The notes: a model not told the origin generated them from the sequence alone. A stretch of 64,000 bases of DNA from Pelagibacterium halotolerans B2 (GCF_000230555.1 NC_016078.1:806001-870000); one strand, 5' to 3'; positions 46,389-56,219 are shown, counted from the first letter of the stretch. Numbers and translations are program-made.

Positions 46389-47713
46389 GTGTCGTTGTCC
46401 GCTACGCGCCATCGCCCACCGGGCGCCTGCATCTGGGCAATGCTCGCCCGCTCGTCCTCAATTGGCTGTTCGCCCGCAAGAATGCCGGCAAGTTCATCCT
46501 GCGGTTTGACGATACCGATACCGTGCGCTCGACCGAGGCGTTTGCAACAGGCATCGAGACCGATCTCGAATGGCTCGGCATCACACCGGATCTCAAGGTG
46601 CGCCAATCGGATCGGCTCTCGCTCTACGATGCCGCGCGCGACCGGTTGATTGCCGAAGGGCGGCTCTATCCGGCCTATGAAACGGCCGATGAACTCGACC
46701 GAAAGCGCAAGCGTGCCCGTGCGCTGGGTCGCCCGCCGATCTACGATCGCGCCGCGCTCGACCTGACGGACGAAGACAAGGCAAAGCTCGAGGCCGAAGG
46801 CCGCAAGCCGCATTGGCGGTTCAGGCTCGATGGTCGCGCCGTGGCCTTTGACGACCTCATCAAGGGCGGCCAGACTGTCAACACCGGTTCGATGTCCGAT
46901 CCCGTCGTGATCCGCGAAGACGGCAGCTATCTCTACACCTTCACCTCGGTCGTCGACGATATCGATATGGGTGTCACCCATATCATCAGGGGCGAAGACC
47001 ACGTTTCCAACACCGGTACGCAGATCGAGCTTTTTGAGGCGCTTGGGGCGCCTTCGCCCATCTTCGGGCACCACAATCTTTTGACAGACGCCGAAGGGCA
47101 GGGGTTTTCCAAGCGGCTGGGGTCGCTCTCGCTCAGCCAGTTGCGAGACGATGGCTACGAGCCGCTGGCAGTTGCCATCATGGCGTCGATCACCGGCACG
47201 TCGCTGCCGGTAGAGCCGTATCCCGATCTCGATGCAATTGCTCAAAAGCTTGAGTTCTCGATGATCTCCCACGGCTCGGCGCGCTTCGATCCGGCTGAAC
47301 TGGAAACCCTCAATGCCCGCATCGTCCACGCCATGGATTTTACGGCAGTGCGGGAGCGGGTGGGTGACATCGGGGGCATGACGGAAACGGCATGGCTCGC
47401 CCTGCGCGACAATATTTCCCGGCTTTCACAGCTCGTCCCGCTCTACCAAGACGTGGTTGTCAACGCCAAACCGGTCGTTGCGGAAGAAGACAGGGACTTC
47501 ATCGCCTTGGCCCGGCAAACCTTGCCCGAAGAGCCGTGGGACGAAACGACATGGGGTCAGTGGACCGGCGTGCTCAAGGAAAAGTCGGGCCGCAAGGGCA
47601 AGGCGCTTTTCCTGCCGCTGCGACTTGCGCTGACCGGCAGGCACGAGGGGCCGGAACTCAAGGCGCTTCTTCCGGTTCTGGGACGTAAGGTGTCTCTGGC
47701 CCGACTATCCTGA
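46385..47713 (+). CDS. gltX: Glutamyl-tRNA synthetase (GltX2-type)
   Basis: The product is 442 aa. The class I signatures are RYAPSPTGRLHLGNAR near residue 6 and FSKRLGS (KMSKS equivalent) near 240. Alphaproteobacteria commonly have two GltX proteins; this length and the HLGN variant fit the shorter one, which may charge tRNA-Gln or a subset of tRNA-Glu for later amidation. It is translationally coupled to nadE. Its last 56 bases overlap the convergent DUF2865 gene. Confidence 0.93.
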   Translation: MSVVVRYAPSPTGRLHLGNARPLVLNWLFARKNAGKFILRFDDTDTVRSTEAFATGIETDLEWLGITPDLKVRQSDRLSLYDAARDRLIAEGRLYPAYETADELDRKRKRARALGRPPIYDRAALDLTDEDKAKLEAEGRKPHWRFRLDGRAVAFDDLIKGGQTVNTGSMSDPVVIREDGSYLYTFTSVVDDIDMGVTHIIRGEDHVSNTGTQIELFEALGAPSPIFGHHNLLTDAEGQGFSKRLGSLSLSQLRDDGYEPLAVAIMASITGTSLPVEPYPDLDAIAQKLEFSMISHGSARFDPAELETLNARIVHAMDFTAVRERVGDIGGMTETAWLALRDNISRLSQLVPLYQDVVVNAKPVVAEEDRDFIALARQTLPEEPWDETTWGQWTGVLKEKSGRKGKALFLPLRLALTGRHEGPELKALLPVLGRKVSLARLS

Positions 47714-48785
47714 CGTCCTTGTTTCCGAACGCAACGACCCGCATGTCGGGTCCCTCCAGGTCGGGTTGCTGTACCTGGGGATCGGCAGTGCCATCTGCGC
47801 GGGGCCGCGGCCGCGGCAGGGGCACATAGATGAGATCGGCCACTACGGCTTCGGCCTGTCGTGTTCCACGCGGATCGGGCTGGGGCAGGGGAAACTCCAG
47901 GTCACCGAAATCGATGATCGCACGCGACTGCCCGCCTTGTCCGTTAACCGCAATCGTTCCCACAGTCTCGCGGGTCTGGCACGAACAATTCGTGTCTATC
48001 TCCTCACGGAAGCGGAACGCGTACGGCATCGAGCGATAGGGCGTGCCTGATAGCGAAATCATGTCTTCGGGTTCTTCGCCCGGATTGCGGTATGAAAACA
48101 TAGCAACCTCGGTTCCCGGACACATTTCGTGGCAGCGAATGGCGTCCTGCGCGACATAGTCGTCGGTCGTGGAAAAGCTGATTGGCCAATAAAACCCGTC
48201 GCAGGTGCGCACGCAGACCGTGCGGCGGGTCTGCTGCGTGCTCCAGGGATTGAAGGCGCCGTCGACATAGTCATAGCCACCGCCGAAGATGTCGTTGAGC
48301 AGGCCGCCTCGTGTTCCCTCATTGCCGAAAGTGACACCGGATTGGCCCGTGTCACATCCATAGCGTTGGTAATCTGCCATGACCCGCTGATAGTTCTGGG
48401 CCATCGTCTGCCCTTCCTGGGCCATCGAGGTCAGTTGTTCGACCTGGCTGCGCCCAAGAGTAATCGACTGGGCAATCGATTGGCACTGACCGGAAAGCGC
48501 CTGGCCGGCATTGAGAACCTGCTGGCAACCCGATGCGACCCACTGGTTTTCGGCCTGACGAACCTCGACCTGCCGATTCTGAAGTTCCCGGGCAATGCCG
48601 TTGAAGCTTTGAAACATCTGGTTGCGCTCGATGCCCCGCAGAATGGCGGTGATCTGTCCGCAGTTCTGATTCTGCGCCATCGCCGCCGACATATCGGCAA
48701 TCATGAAGGCAAGAGATGCCAGAAGGGCGATCAGCAGGCGCGCCGACCCGGCAAAAGTACAACGAACTGAAATCATACCATCCAT
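47658..48785 (-). CDS. Secreted DUF2865 family protein
   Basis: The product is 375 aa with an N-terminal signal sequence ending near SAAMAQNQN (residue 38). A Gln-rich helical region is followed by the Cys-rich core VCVRTCDGFYWPISFSTT near 190, CHEMCPGTEV near 220 and CSCQTRET near 270, the pattern of DUF2865. The Cys pairs probably form periplasmic disulfides. The C-terminus is proline-rich. The family is known mainly from Rhizobiales and has no assigned role. An ATG three codons later is also possible. Confidence 0.85.
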   Translation of the reverse strand: MDGMISVRCTFAGSARLLIALLASLAFMIADMSAAMAQNQNCGQITAILRGIERNQMFQSFNGIARELQNRQVEVRQAENQWVASGCQQVLNAGQALSGQCQSIAQSITLGRSQVEQLTSMAQEGQTMAQNYQRVMADYQRYGCDTGQSGVTFGNEGTRGGLLNDIFGGGYDYVDGAFNPWSTQQTRRTVCVRTCDGFYWPISFSTTDDYVAQDAIRCHEMCPGTEVAMFSYRNPGEEPEDMISLSGTPYRSMPYAFRFREEIDTNCSCQTRETVGTIAVNGQGGQSRAIIDFGDLEFPLPQPDPRGTRQAEAVVADLIYVPLPRPRPRADGTADPQVQQPDLEGPDMRVVAFGNKDVRIVGPETPYVPEPEEAP

Positions 48786-48909
48786 GGGATGCCCGCCGCG
48801 ACCAGTGCGATCCGCTTATCAGGCTTTTGTCTCAACGCAAGGCTTTAACTGTGCCAAGGTATGGGCCATCTTAGCGGCCAATGCCAATCACTTCCGGTCT
48901 TATCCACTC

Positions 48910-49923
48910 ATGAAACTCGCCACGCTGCGTAACGGCCGTCCCGACGGACATCTGGTCATCGTCTCGAAAGACCTTACCCGTTTCGCCTCGGCGGGGCGCA
49001 TAGCATCCAATCTGCAGGCTGCGCTCGACGATTGGGAGCGCTGTGCGCCCATTCTGCGAGCCGTCAGCGACCAGCTCAACAATGGCGAGATCGCCGGCAT
49101 GCCGCTCGATCCGCGTGAAGCGCTGGCGCCGTTGCCGCGCGCTTATCAGTGGATCGATGGCTCGGGCTATATGGTGCATCTCGACAGGGTGCGCTCACTT
49201 AAGGGCAGCCGCGACGAGGAACTTCAGGATGAACGCCCCCTGATGTATCAGGGCGGTTCCGACAGTTTCGTTGCACCAATGGCGCCCATTGTCGTGCCCG
49301 AAGACGGCCTTGCCGTCGATTTCGAAGCGGAAGTGGTCGTGGTGACCGGCCATGTGCCGATGCGCCCGAACCGGGAGCAGGCGAGCGCCGCCATTCGTCT
49401 TATCGGGATCTGCAACGACGTTTCCCTGCGCCGGCTGGTGCTCAATGACCTCCAGAACGGGTTCGGCTTTTTTCACGCCAAGCCTGCCACCAGCTTCGCG
49501 CCGATCTTTGTGACCCCGGACGAACTGGGTGAAAACTGGAAGGATAACCGGCTGCATCTCAAGGTGCGCGTGCATGTCAACAACAGCCTTTATGGTCAAC
49601 CCAATGCGGGCAAGGACATGCGGTTCGACTTCGCCGATCTGATCGTTGCGGCGGCGCAGACGCGCGAACTCGGTGTGGGCACCATCATCGGGTCTGGAAC
49701 CGTCGCCAACGCCCATGACGAAATATTGCCGCTAAAACATGACGGCGTCGGTTTTGGCTGCATCGCCGAAGCAAGGACAGCCGAAAAGAGCAAGATCGGC
49801 AAGGCCCGCACCCCGTTCCTGGCCCTTGGTGACATCGTGCGGATCAATGCCGTGGACGACGACAATCGTTCGGTCTTCGGCTCGATCGAGCAGGCGGTGA
49901 AGCTGTTGGCGCCGGGCGGGTAG
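48910..49923 (+). CDS. Fumarylacetoacetate hydrolase (FAH) family protein
   Basis: The product is 337 aa. DFEAEVVVVTG near residue 138 supplies the acidic metal ligands, and IGICNDVSLR near 168, GVGTIIGSGTVAN near 255 complete the FAH fold pattern. Members cleave carbon-carbon bonds in acyl-pyruvates or fumarylacetoacetate, the last step of tyrosine or homogentisate degradation. The length and N-terminal domain fit the two-domain bacterial fumarylacetoacetase-like group, but hgd or maiA are not nearby. Its stop abuts the convergent TetR gene. Confidence 0.88.
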   Translation: MKLATLRNGRPDGHLVIVSKDLTRFASAGRIASNLQAALDDWERCAPILRAVSDQLNNGEIAGMPLDPREALAPLPRAYQWIDGSGYMVHLDRVRSLKGSRDEELQDERPLMYQGGSDSFVAPMAPIVVPEDGLAVDFEAEVVVVTGHVPMRPNREQASAAIRLIGICNDVSLRRLVLNDLQNGFGFFHAKPATSFAPIFVTPDELGENWKDNRLHLKVRVHVNNSLYGQPNAGKDMRFDFADLIVAAAQTRELGVGTIIGSGTVANAHDEILPLKHDGVGFGCIAEARTAEKSKIGKARTPFLALGDIVRINAVDDDNRSVFGSIEQAVKLLAPGG

Positions 49924-50688
49924 TCACTGGCGCTTGCGTTCAAGCATCAATTCCATGCCATCCAGGAACCGTTCAAGCGCGAATTTGAACGTGCGATGCG
50001 GATCGCCCGCGCCATATTCGGCTCCGGCAACCGGGCCGACCCGTGAGGAGATGGGGTAGGGCGTATAATCGATCGTTTCGAGAAACGGGCTGATCGTGTG
50101 CCACCATTCATCGTCGCTCATGCCTGTCGCGTCGCGAACGATCTTTTCCCGGGCGGCGTTGCGCACGGTGCCCACGACCATATCCATCAGGGCGGTAACC
50201 GCCAGATCCATCTCCAGATCGCTTAGCCCGATACCGTCCACGGACCCCAGCGCAACTTCATACGCGGCGAGCGTATTGGGCCCGAGCACCGGACGGTGAG
50301 TCTGGAATTGCAGGACCCATGGATGCTGGAGATAAAATCCCCACATGGTTTCGGCGATCAGCGTCATGCGGGCGCGCCAGTCCATTTGCGGCCAGTCGGA
50401 GGGCGGTGCCTTTCCGGGAGCGGCGACGTGGTCGAGCATCAGATCATGCAACTCGGCCTTTGAGGGAACGTGCGTGTAAAACGACATCGGAGAGATACCC
50501 ACAGCATCGGCCACCCGCCTTGTGCTGACGGCCTCGATCCCTTCGGCATCGGCGATATCGACGGCTGCCTGGACGATCTGCTCGAGCGCGATCTTGGGTT
50601 TGGGACCCCGGCGGGGCGCCTTGTCCCGGCCCCATAGCAGCTCAAGCAATTTTACCGGGTCACCCCGGCCGGCGATATCCTGGCCCAT
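49924..50688 (-). CDS. TetR/AcrR-family regulator of the adjacent ABC exporter
   Basis: The product is 254 aa. The N-terminal helix-turn-helix (IVQAAVDIADAEGIEAVSTR then GISPMSFYTHVPSKAEL) is canonical, followed by a TetR_C-like helical domain. It is divergent from the ABC exporter genes, and a 35-bp palindrome 22 bp upstream of its start is the likely operator. It probably represses both itself and the exporter until a drug-like ligand binds. Confidence 0.92.
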   Translation of the reverse strand: MGQDIAGRGDPVKLLELLWGRDKAPRRGPKPKIALEQIVQAAVDIADAEGIEAVSTRRVADAVGISPMSFYTHVPSKAELHDLMLDHVAAPGKAPPSDWPQMDWRARMTLIAETMWGFYLQHPWVLQFQTHRPVLGPNTLAAYEVALGSVDGIGLSDLEMDLAVTALMDMVVGTVRNAAREKIVRDATGMSDDEWWHTISPFLETIDYTPYPISSRVGPVAGAEYGAGDPHRTFKFALERFLDGMELMLERKRQ

Positions 50689-50710
50689 TCACGCTCCGAA
50701 ATAACTCTTT

Positions 50711-50745
50711 ACGCCGCACAATGTTATGATAACCTTGTGCGGCGT
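50711..50745. promoter_or_regulatory. 35-bp near-perfect palindrome, TetR operator
   Basis: Outer arms ACGCCGCACAA and TTGTGCGGCGT enclose an inner GTTAT-G-ATAAC palindrome on the same axis (centre 50728). Only one pair of bases breaks symmetry. It lies between the divergent regulator and exporter genes. Confidence 0.8.
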
Positions 50746-50865
50746 ACGATATTAAATACCACGCCACAGATTTTGTCGATCCGAAATGCCGAAACACCTG
50801 CTGACACGGCCTGTCAGCCGGAGTGGTTAGGCTTTGCCCAAAATATGTCAACCGGAGCCCAAGAG

Positions 50866-51828
50866 ATGATTCACGCCCGCGACATTACACGTATCTTCAA
50901 AACCAAATCGGGACCTGTGGAGGCCGTTCGGGGGCTCAGTCTCGATGTCGCCGACGGTGAGCTCGTCGCATTCCTCGGTCCGAACGGTGCCGGAAAATCG
51001 ACCTCGGTGCGTATGCTGACGACGCTTTTGCCGATGAGTTCGGGCAGCGCCAATGTCGGCGGTCACGATGTGGCGCGCGAGCCCGCCCTCGTGCGGCGCA
51101 AGATCGGCTATGTCGGTCAGAAGACCGCGTCGGGTCCCTATCACCGGGTGAGGGACGAATTGCTGATCCAGGGCAGGGCGCAGCGCATGGGAGAACGGGA
51201 GGCCGGCCGCCGGGCCGATGAGCTTCTGGGCATGCTTGAACTGGATGGTCTCGCACAGCGCGATTGCGCATCGCTTTCGGGCGGCCAGAAGCGGCGGCTC
51301 GATGTGGCGTTGGGGCTGATGCATACCCCCTCGATCCTGTTTCTCGACGAGCCTTCGACCGGGCTGGACCCGCACAGCCGCGCCAATCTCTGGGAGCATA
51401 TAGTGCGCATCCGAAAGGAAACCGGCATGACCATATTCCTGACGACGCACTATCTCGATGAAGCCGACACAATGGCTGAGCGCGTGATGATCATGGACAA
51501 TGGACGATTGATTGCCGACGACACGCCCGAACGGCTCAAGGCCGATCTGGCGGGGGATACCATCAAGGTTGTCCTGACCAGTCGCAGCGAAGTCACCAGT
51601 GCCGCCGAGATGGCCCAGAACCTGCCCGAAGCGCGCGACATCGCTCCCAATGGAATTGCACTCACACTCGTGGTCAAGGATGGCGAAGCCGTGCTGCCCC
51701 ACTATCTGCGGGCGCTGCAGGACAAGGGCATCGATATCGCGGCCGCCAACGTCAAGCACCCGACGCTCGACGACGTTTTTCTGGGCCTTACCGGCCGCTC
51801 GCTGCGCGAAAACGCCATCGCCGCTTAA
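50866..51828 (+). CDS. Drug-type ABC exporter ATPase (DrrA-like)
   Basis: The product is 320 aa. Walker A GPNGAGKS near residue 39, signature LSGGQKRR near 138, Walker B FLDEPSTGLD near 158 and the DrrA-type C-terminal extension (TLDDVFLGLTGR) are present. The ATG at 50866 has GGAG eight bases upstream; an ATG seven codons earlier lacks a site. It forms a two-component exporter with the next gene, under the divergent TetR. Confidence 0.92.
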   Translation: MIHARDITRIFKTKSGPVEAVRGLSLDVADGELVAFLGPNGAGKSTSVRMLTTLLPMSSGSANVGGHDVAREPALVRRKIGYVGQKTASGPYHRVRDELLIQGRAQRMGEREAGRRADELLGMLELDGLAQRDCASLSGGQKRRLDVALGLMHTPSILFLDEPSTGLDPHSRANLWEHIVRIRKETGMTIFLTTHYLDEADTMAERVMIMDNGRLIADDTPERLKADLAGDTIKVVLTSRSEVTSAAEMAQNLPEARDIAPNGIALTLVVKDGEAVLPHYLRALQDKGIDIAAANVKHPTLDDVFLGLTGRSLRENAIAA

Positions 51829-51848
51829 AGCAGGAAGAGAAAACCAAG

Positions 51849-52607
51849 ATGACTTTTCTCTCAGATACTTTCCTGTCGTTCCGCCGCGAGATCGGCCCCA
51901 CGCTGCGGAGCTGGTACTACATTATCTTCGGCATCATCCAGCCGCTGCTCTATCTCGCCCTATTCGTGCCGCTTCTCAACAACATGCCCATGGGCGGCGA
52001 TGGTAACGCGCTGCAATGGTTCGTACCGGGCATGGTCGTGATGCTGGTGCTGTTTACGACGGTGTCCTGCGGCTGGTCCTTAACCGAGGAATTGATGTCG
52101 GGCAGCTTCGAGCGGTTTTTGTCGACGCCGATCAACCGGCCCGCCATTCTGGTTGGACGCGCGCTTAAAGAACTTGCACCACTTCTGGTTCAGGCGGTGA
52201 TCCTTATTCTCGTCGCGCTACCCTTTGGCCTGCAACTTCATGCCGTTCCCATGCTGTTCGGGTTGCTGTTGCTGCTCGGATTTGGCATCGGGGTTGCAGC
52301 ATTGTCATATGCCCTGGCGATTGCCTCCAAACACGATGGGAGTCTGTTCTATCTGGTTTCCCATTCGGTCGCCCTGCCGCTGATGCTGCTCGGCGGCGTG
52401 CTGCTGCCCATGCAGATGGCACCCGACTGGCTCTATCTCGCCTCGCGCTTCAATCCGCTTGCCTATCTGGTTGAGGCCGAAAGAGCTTTGTTTGCCGGGG
52501 AAATAATGTTCTCGACAACGGTCGGTTGGGGCGTATTGGTCTCGATAGGGGTGGGCGTGCTTGGCCTCGCTGTGGGGTCGGCGACCATCAGGAGGGCGAC
52601 GCTCTAA
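51849..52607 (+). CDS. ABC-2 type exporter permease (DrrB-like)
   Basis: The product is 252 aa with six membrane helices and the ABC-2 pattern (ERFLSTPINRPAILVGRAL near residue 95, LPLMLLGGVLLPMQ near 180). It starts 20 bp after the ATPase gene with AGGAAGAG upstream. As a homodimer it would export a lipophilic compound across the inner membrane. Confidence 0.92.
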   Translation: MTFLSDTFLSFRREIGPTLRSWYYIIFGIIQPLLYLALFVPLLNNMPMGGDGNALQWFVPGMVVMLVLFTTVSCGWSLTEELMSGSFERFLSTPINRPAILVGRALKELAPLLVQAVILILVALPFGLQLHAVPMLFGLLLLLGFGIGVAALSYALAIASKHDGSLFYLVSHSVALPLMLLGGVLLPMQMAPDWLYLASRFNPLAYLVEAERALFAGEIMFSTTVGWGVLVSIGVGVLGLAVGSATIRRATL

Positions 52608-52954
52608 AACTTTCCGTGATCGGGATGGTCGCGACGGACCTGCCGTGCCAGTCTGAGGCATCGGAACATGGGCAGTGGTTCCGATCCATCCGGCCACGGG
52701 TGGAAGACACATCTGACTAACTCCAAGGTCTCCGTTCTGGGGGTGGCGTGTCGGCGCCGCCCCTATTTTCATGCTTGATTTGGGTTTTGTTCCCGTCCAT
52801 TGTGCGCGCCATGAAAACCAATGGCCTGATCTGCATTATTGGCTGCACCATTATCCGCTAACGTTAAGTTGGCGGCGCGGTTTTCATGTTCCCGGCACAA
52901 AGGAGTGGACCCGCTGCCAGCAGCGTAACCTCTTGCGCCTGGGGACATCTGTTT
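52608..52954. other. Intergenic region before cysS
   Basis: The region is 347 bp. Short frames are present but none has a ribosome site or family match. It presumably carries the promoter of the cysS-cimA run; no clear terminator for the exporter genes was found. Confidence 0.4.
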
Positions 52955-54361
52955 ATGCCGTCGCAACTGCCGACTTTGAAACTTCACAACACGCTCACCC
53001 GCACCAAGCAGGACTTTGTTCCCATCGATGGGAACAATGTGCGGATGTATGTGTGCGGGCCGACGGTTTATGACTTCGCCCATATCGGCAATGCCCGCCC
53101 CGTGATCGTCTTCGATGTGCTGTTCCGCCTGCTGCGCCACCTCTACGGCGACGAAAACGTGACCTATGTGCGCAATATCACCGACGTCGACGACAAGATC
53201 AACGCTCGCGCGTTGCGCGACCACCCCGATCTGCCGCTCAACGATGCCATCCGCAAGGTGACGGAGAAAACGGCAACTCAGTTCGAAAAGGATGTGGCCG
53301 CACTAGGGTGCCTCCCGCCTTCGGTCGAACCGCGCGCCACCGAGCATATTGAGGGCATGGTCGCCATCATCGAGCGGCTGGTGGCCAAAGGACACGCCTA
53401 CGAAGCGGGTGGTGAAGTGCTGTTTCGCGTTTCCTCAATGGCCGATTACGGCAAGCTCTCGGGCCGCAATCTTGAAGACAATATCGCCGGCGCCCGCGTG
53501 GCCGTGGAAACCCATAAGGAAAACCCGGCCGATTTCGTGCTCTGGAAGGCTTCGAGCGAAAATGAGCCGGGCTGGGAAAGCCCCTGGGGTCGCGGTCGGC
53601 CGGGGTGGCACATCGAGTGCTCGGCCATGAGCGAAGCCTTGCTTGGCGAAACCTTCGACATTCATGGTGGCGGGCTGGATCTGATCTTCCCTCATCATGA
53701 AAACGAAATCGCCCAATCGCGCTGCGCCCACGGCACCGAGATGATGGCCAATTACTGGATGCACAACGGTTATCTGCAGCTCGAGGGCCGCAAGATGAGC
53801 AAGTCCGAAGGCAATTTCGTCACCATCCGGGATTTGCTGGAGACTGAAAAATTCGGTGGACGCAAATGGCCGGGCGAAGTGCTGCGTTTGGCGATGCTGA
53901 TGACCCATTATCGCGAGCCGATCGATTTCTCGGTCGCCCGGCTGGAGGAGGCCGAGAACAAGCTCGTGAGCTGGCAGCGCGCTGCGCAGCTCGGCAAAGA
54001 AACGGCTCCCGACGCGTCCACAATTGCCGAACTGGCAGACGACCTCAATTTTTCCCGCGCATCGACGGTTCTCGATGCCATGGCCCGGAAGGCCAATCGT
54101 GGGACGGTGTCTGCTGCCCACTGCCTCGCGACGACCCTCGAGTTCTTTGGGTTTTCAACCGGCTCTCTCTTGAAAGACCATGGTGGGGACTCGGCTTCCG
54201 TAGAAGCTCAGATCGATGCCCGGCTGAGGGCTTTGACCGCCAAAGACTTCGCTACAGCCGACGCCATCCGCAACAGACTGCTCGAAGAGGGCATTCAGTT
54301 GATGGACTACAAGGACCCTGAAACCGGCGAACGCCGCACCAAATGGGAGATCAGGCGATGA
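52955..54361 (+). CDS. cysS: Cysteinyl-tRNA synthetase
   Basis: The product is 468 aa. [17 protein letters not shown] near residue 31 holds the zinc Cys and the HIGH motif, WHIECSAM near 220 the other zinc ligands, and KMSKSEGN near 276 the second signature. It charges tRNA-Cys. The ATG at 52955 gives the family N-terminus; a longer in-frame start at 52886 is unlikely. Its stop overlaps the start of the first of three GFA-family genes. Confidence 0.95.
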   Translation: MPSQLPTLKLHNTLTRTKQDFVPIDGNNVRMYVCGPTVYDFAHIGNARPVIVFDVLFRLLRHLYGDENVTYVRNITDVDDKINARALRDHPDLPLNDAIRKVTEKTATQFEKDVAALGCLPPSVEPRATEHIEGMVAIIERLVAKGHAYEAGGEVLFRVSSMADYGKLSGRNLEDNIAGARVAVETHKENPADFVLWKASSENEPGWESPWGRGRPGWHIECSAMSEALLGETFDIHGGGLDLIFPHHENEIAQSRCAHGTEMMANYWMHNGYLQLEGRKMSKSEGNFVTIRDLLETEKFGGRKWPGEVLRLAMLMTHYREPIDFSVARLEEAENKLVSWQRAAQLGKETAPDASTIAELADDLNFSRASTVLDAMARKANRGTVSAAHCLATTLEFFGFSTGSLLKDHGGDSASVEAQIDARLRALTAKDFATADAIRNRLLEEGIQLMDYKDPETGERRTKWEIRR

Positions 54362-54840
54362 GTGCGATCGAAGCCAGCGAAACACTGACCGGCGGCTGCC
54401 AATGCGGCGCCGTGCGCTTTGCGACCAAACTGGTCGGGCGCGGCTCGATCTGCCATTGCCGCATGTGCCAGAAGGCGTTCGGGAGCTTTTTCGGTCCTTT
54501 GGTAACCTCCCATGACGGGCACTGGACGCGGGGCGAGCCCAAATGGTTCCAGTCTTCCGACGCTGCGCGTCGCGCATTTTGCAGCGATTGCGGAACGCCG
54601 CTCGCCTATGAAACCAAGTTCGGTCTGGAACTGGCTATAGGCACCTTCGACGAACCGGAAAAGGTGCCGCCCGAAATTCAGGTCAATCTGAACGACCGGG
54701 TGTCCTTTTTTGAAGGTCTGTCCACCCTGCCGGTCCGTGAGACGACCGATGAATGGCGCGATTTCATGTCGGGTATCCATTCCAACCAGCATCCCGACCA
54801 CGATACGGAATCCTGGCCGCCTAAGGAGGAAGCACTATGA
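54358..54840 (+). CDS. GFA/CENP-V family protein, copy 1
   Basis: The product is 160 aa. The zinc-binding cysteines of the glutathione-dependent formaldehyde-activating fold are present: [21 protein letters not shown] and FCSDCGTPL. Some family members bind glutathione or act as carbon-sulfur lyases; most are uncharacterised. It overlaps cysS by four bases (ATGA) and is the first of three tandem copies. Confidence 0.9.
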   Translation: MSAIEASETLTGGCQCGAVRFATKLVGRGSICHCRMCQKAFGSFFGPLVTSHDGHWTRGEPKWFQSSDAARRAFCSDCGTPLAYETKFGLELAIGTFDEPEKVPPEIQVNLNDRVSFFEGLSTLPVRETTDEWRDFMSGIHSNQHPDHDTESWPPKEEAL

Positions 54841-55337
54841 ACAGCATGGACATGGAGGTCAGCGGTGGCTGCCAATGCGGCGCCGTTCGCTATCATTCGA
54901 CCCAAATGCTCGACAATTCGCATCTGTGCCATTGCCGCATGTGCCAGAAAGCATCGGGGAGCATTTTCGCCGGGCTCGTTGCAGCACCGGACGACACGCT
55001 GGTTTGGACTCGCGGAAAGCCGGCGATCTGGCGCAGTTCCGAGCATGTGGAGCGTGGGTTCTGCGCCAATTGCGGGACGCCACTGTTCTATCACGACGTC
55101 AACAATGGCCGCACCAATCTCATGATCGGCTCGTTGGACAATCCGAGCGCTTTCCCGCCCGGAGCCAACACCGGCACGGAAGGAGCGGTGTCGTGGTTTG
55201 CGACCATAACGTCCATCGAAGACGGCGGCGCAACGGAAACCGACCGTGAAGCCTGGGCTTCGGCGATCAAGGCCACAAATCATCAACACCCCGATCACGA
55301 TACGCCTGAGTGGCAGGCCACGCCGAGGCGGCAGTGA
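54837..55337 (+). CDS. GFA/CENP-V family protein, copy 2
   Basis: The product is 166 aa with [21 protein letters not shown] and FCANCGTPL, and a C-terminal HQHPDHDTPEW that is shared with the other two copies (HPDHDT). It overlaps copy 1 by four bases. The copies are clearly related but well diverged, so this is an old triplication rather than a recent duplication. Confidence 0.9.
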   Translation: MNSMDMEVSGGCQCGAVRYHSTQMLDNSHLCHCRMCQKASGSIFAGLVAAPDDTLVWTRGKPAIWRSSEHVERGFCANCGTPLFYHDVNNGRTNLMIGSLDNPSAFPPGANTGTEGAVSWFATITSIEDGGATETDREAWASAIKATNHQHPDHDTPEWQATPRRQ

Positions 55338-55801
55338 GCGAGGTCCGCACCGGCGGCTGTCAATGCGGAGCTATACGGTTTCGCGTCACCGGACCGGTGA
55401 TCGATGCCTCGATCTGTCATTGCCGTATGTGTCAAAAGGCAACGGGCGGACTGTTCGGGGCGTATGTTGCAGTTGAAAATGCCAACTTTGTATGGTCCCG
55501 CGGCAAGCCCGCCTATTTTCAGAGCTCCTCGGTGGCCAGACGAGGCTTTTGCTCTGCCTGCGGTACACCGCTGACCTTTGAATGGGCTGAAAACCGCACG
55601 GCGCTTGCCATGGGGTGCTTTGATGCGCCTGAAGACTTCGTGTTCGACGTGGCCTACGCCAGCGAGCACATGCACCCCACGCTTTCGGGTCTTCCGCATG
55701 TTCCGGTCAGCCCCTTGGCCGACACGCCCGAGGCCGAACGCGCCTATAAGACCATGGCAGGCTTTCAGCACCCCGACCACGATACCGACCATTGGCCATA
55801 A
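55334..55801 (+). CDS. GFA/CENP-V family protein, copy 3
   Basis: The product is 155 aa from a GTG that overlaps the previous stop (GTGA); an earlier GTG at 55310 would add eight residues and a longer overlap. [30 protein letters not shown] and the terminal HPDHDTDHW match copies 1 and 2. Three coupled copies may form a heteromeric enzyme or act on different thiol adducts. Confidence 0.88.
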   Translation: MSEVRTGGCQCGAIRFRVTGPVIDASICHCRMCQKATGGLFGAYVAVENANFVWSRGKPAYFQSSSVARRGFCSACGTPLTFEWAENRTALAMGCFDAPEDFVFDVAYASEHMHPTLSGLPHVPVSPLADTPEAERAYKTMAGFQHPDHDTDHWP

Positions 55802-55813
55802 GGGAGGAGCCAT

Positions 55814-56194
55814 ATGAGCATGATCGACCATTTCGGACTGACCGTTGCCGACTATAGAACGTCACGGGATTTCTATGATTCAGTCCTTGCGGCGCTGGGC
55901 TTCGGCCGCATGCAGGAATTTGAAATTCCCGGTGGTATGATTGCCGGCTACGGCGACCAGAAACCCGATTTCTGGGTGCAATCGGGTGGCCGCTGCACGG
56001 GCAAGCTCCATATCGCCTTCGCCGCAAAATCGCGGGCCGACGTCGATGCGTTTTACCGGGCAGCGCTCGAAGCGGGCGCGCGCGACAATGGAGCGCCCGG
56101 CGTCCGTGACATGTATCATCCCAATTACTACGGCGCTTTCGTTTTCGATCCCGACGGCCACAATATCGAAGCTGTCTGCCACGCGCCTGCCTGA
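55814..56194 (+). CDS. VOC superfamily (glyoxalase-like) protein
   Basis: The product is 126 aa. The paired beta-alpha-beta-beta-beta units start DHFGLTVADYRTSRDFYD and end VFDPDGHNIEAVCH, with the metal-position His near residue 6 and Glu near 120. GGGAGGAG precedes the ATG, 12 bp after the GFA genes. Family members include glyoxalases, lyases and dioxygenases; with the GFA neighbours, a role in handling reactive carbonyl or glutathione adducts is plausible but unproven. Confidence 0.88.
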   Translation: MSMIDHFGLTVADYRTSRDFYDSVLAALGFGRMQEFEIPGGMIAGYGDQKPDFWVQSGGRCTGKLHIAFAAKSRADVDAFYRAALEAGARDNGAPGVRDMYHPNYYGAFVFDPDGHNIEAVCHAPA

Positions 56195-56219
56195 CATTTT
56201 TAAAAGCATCAAGCCTCAC

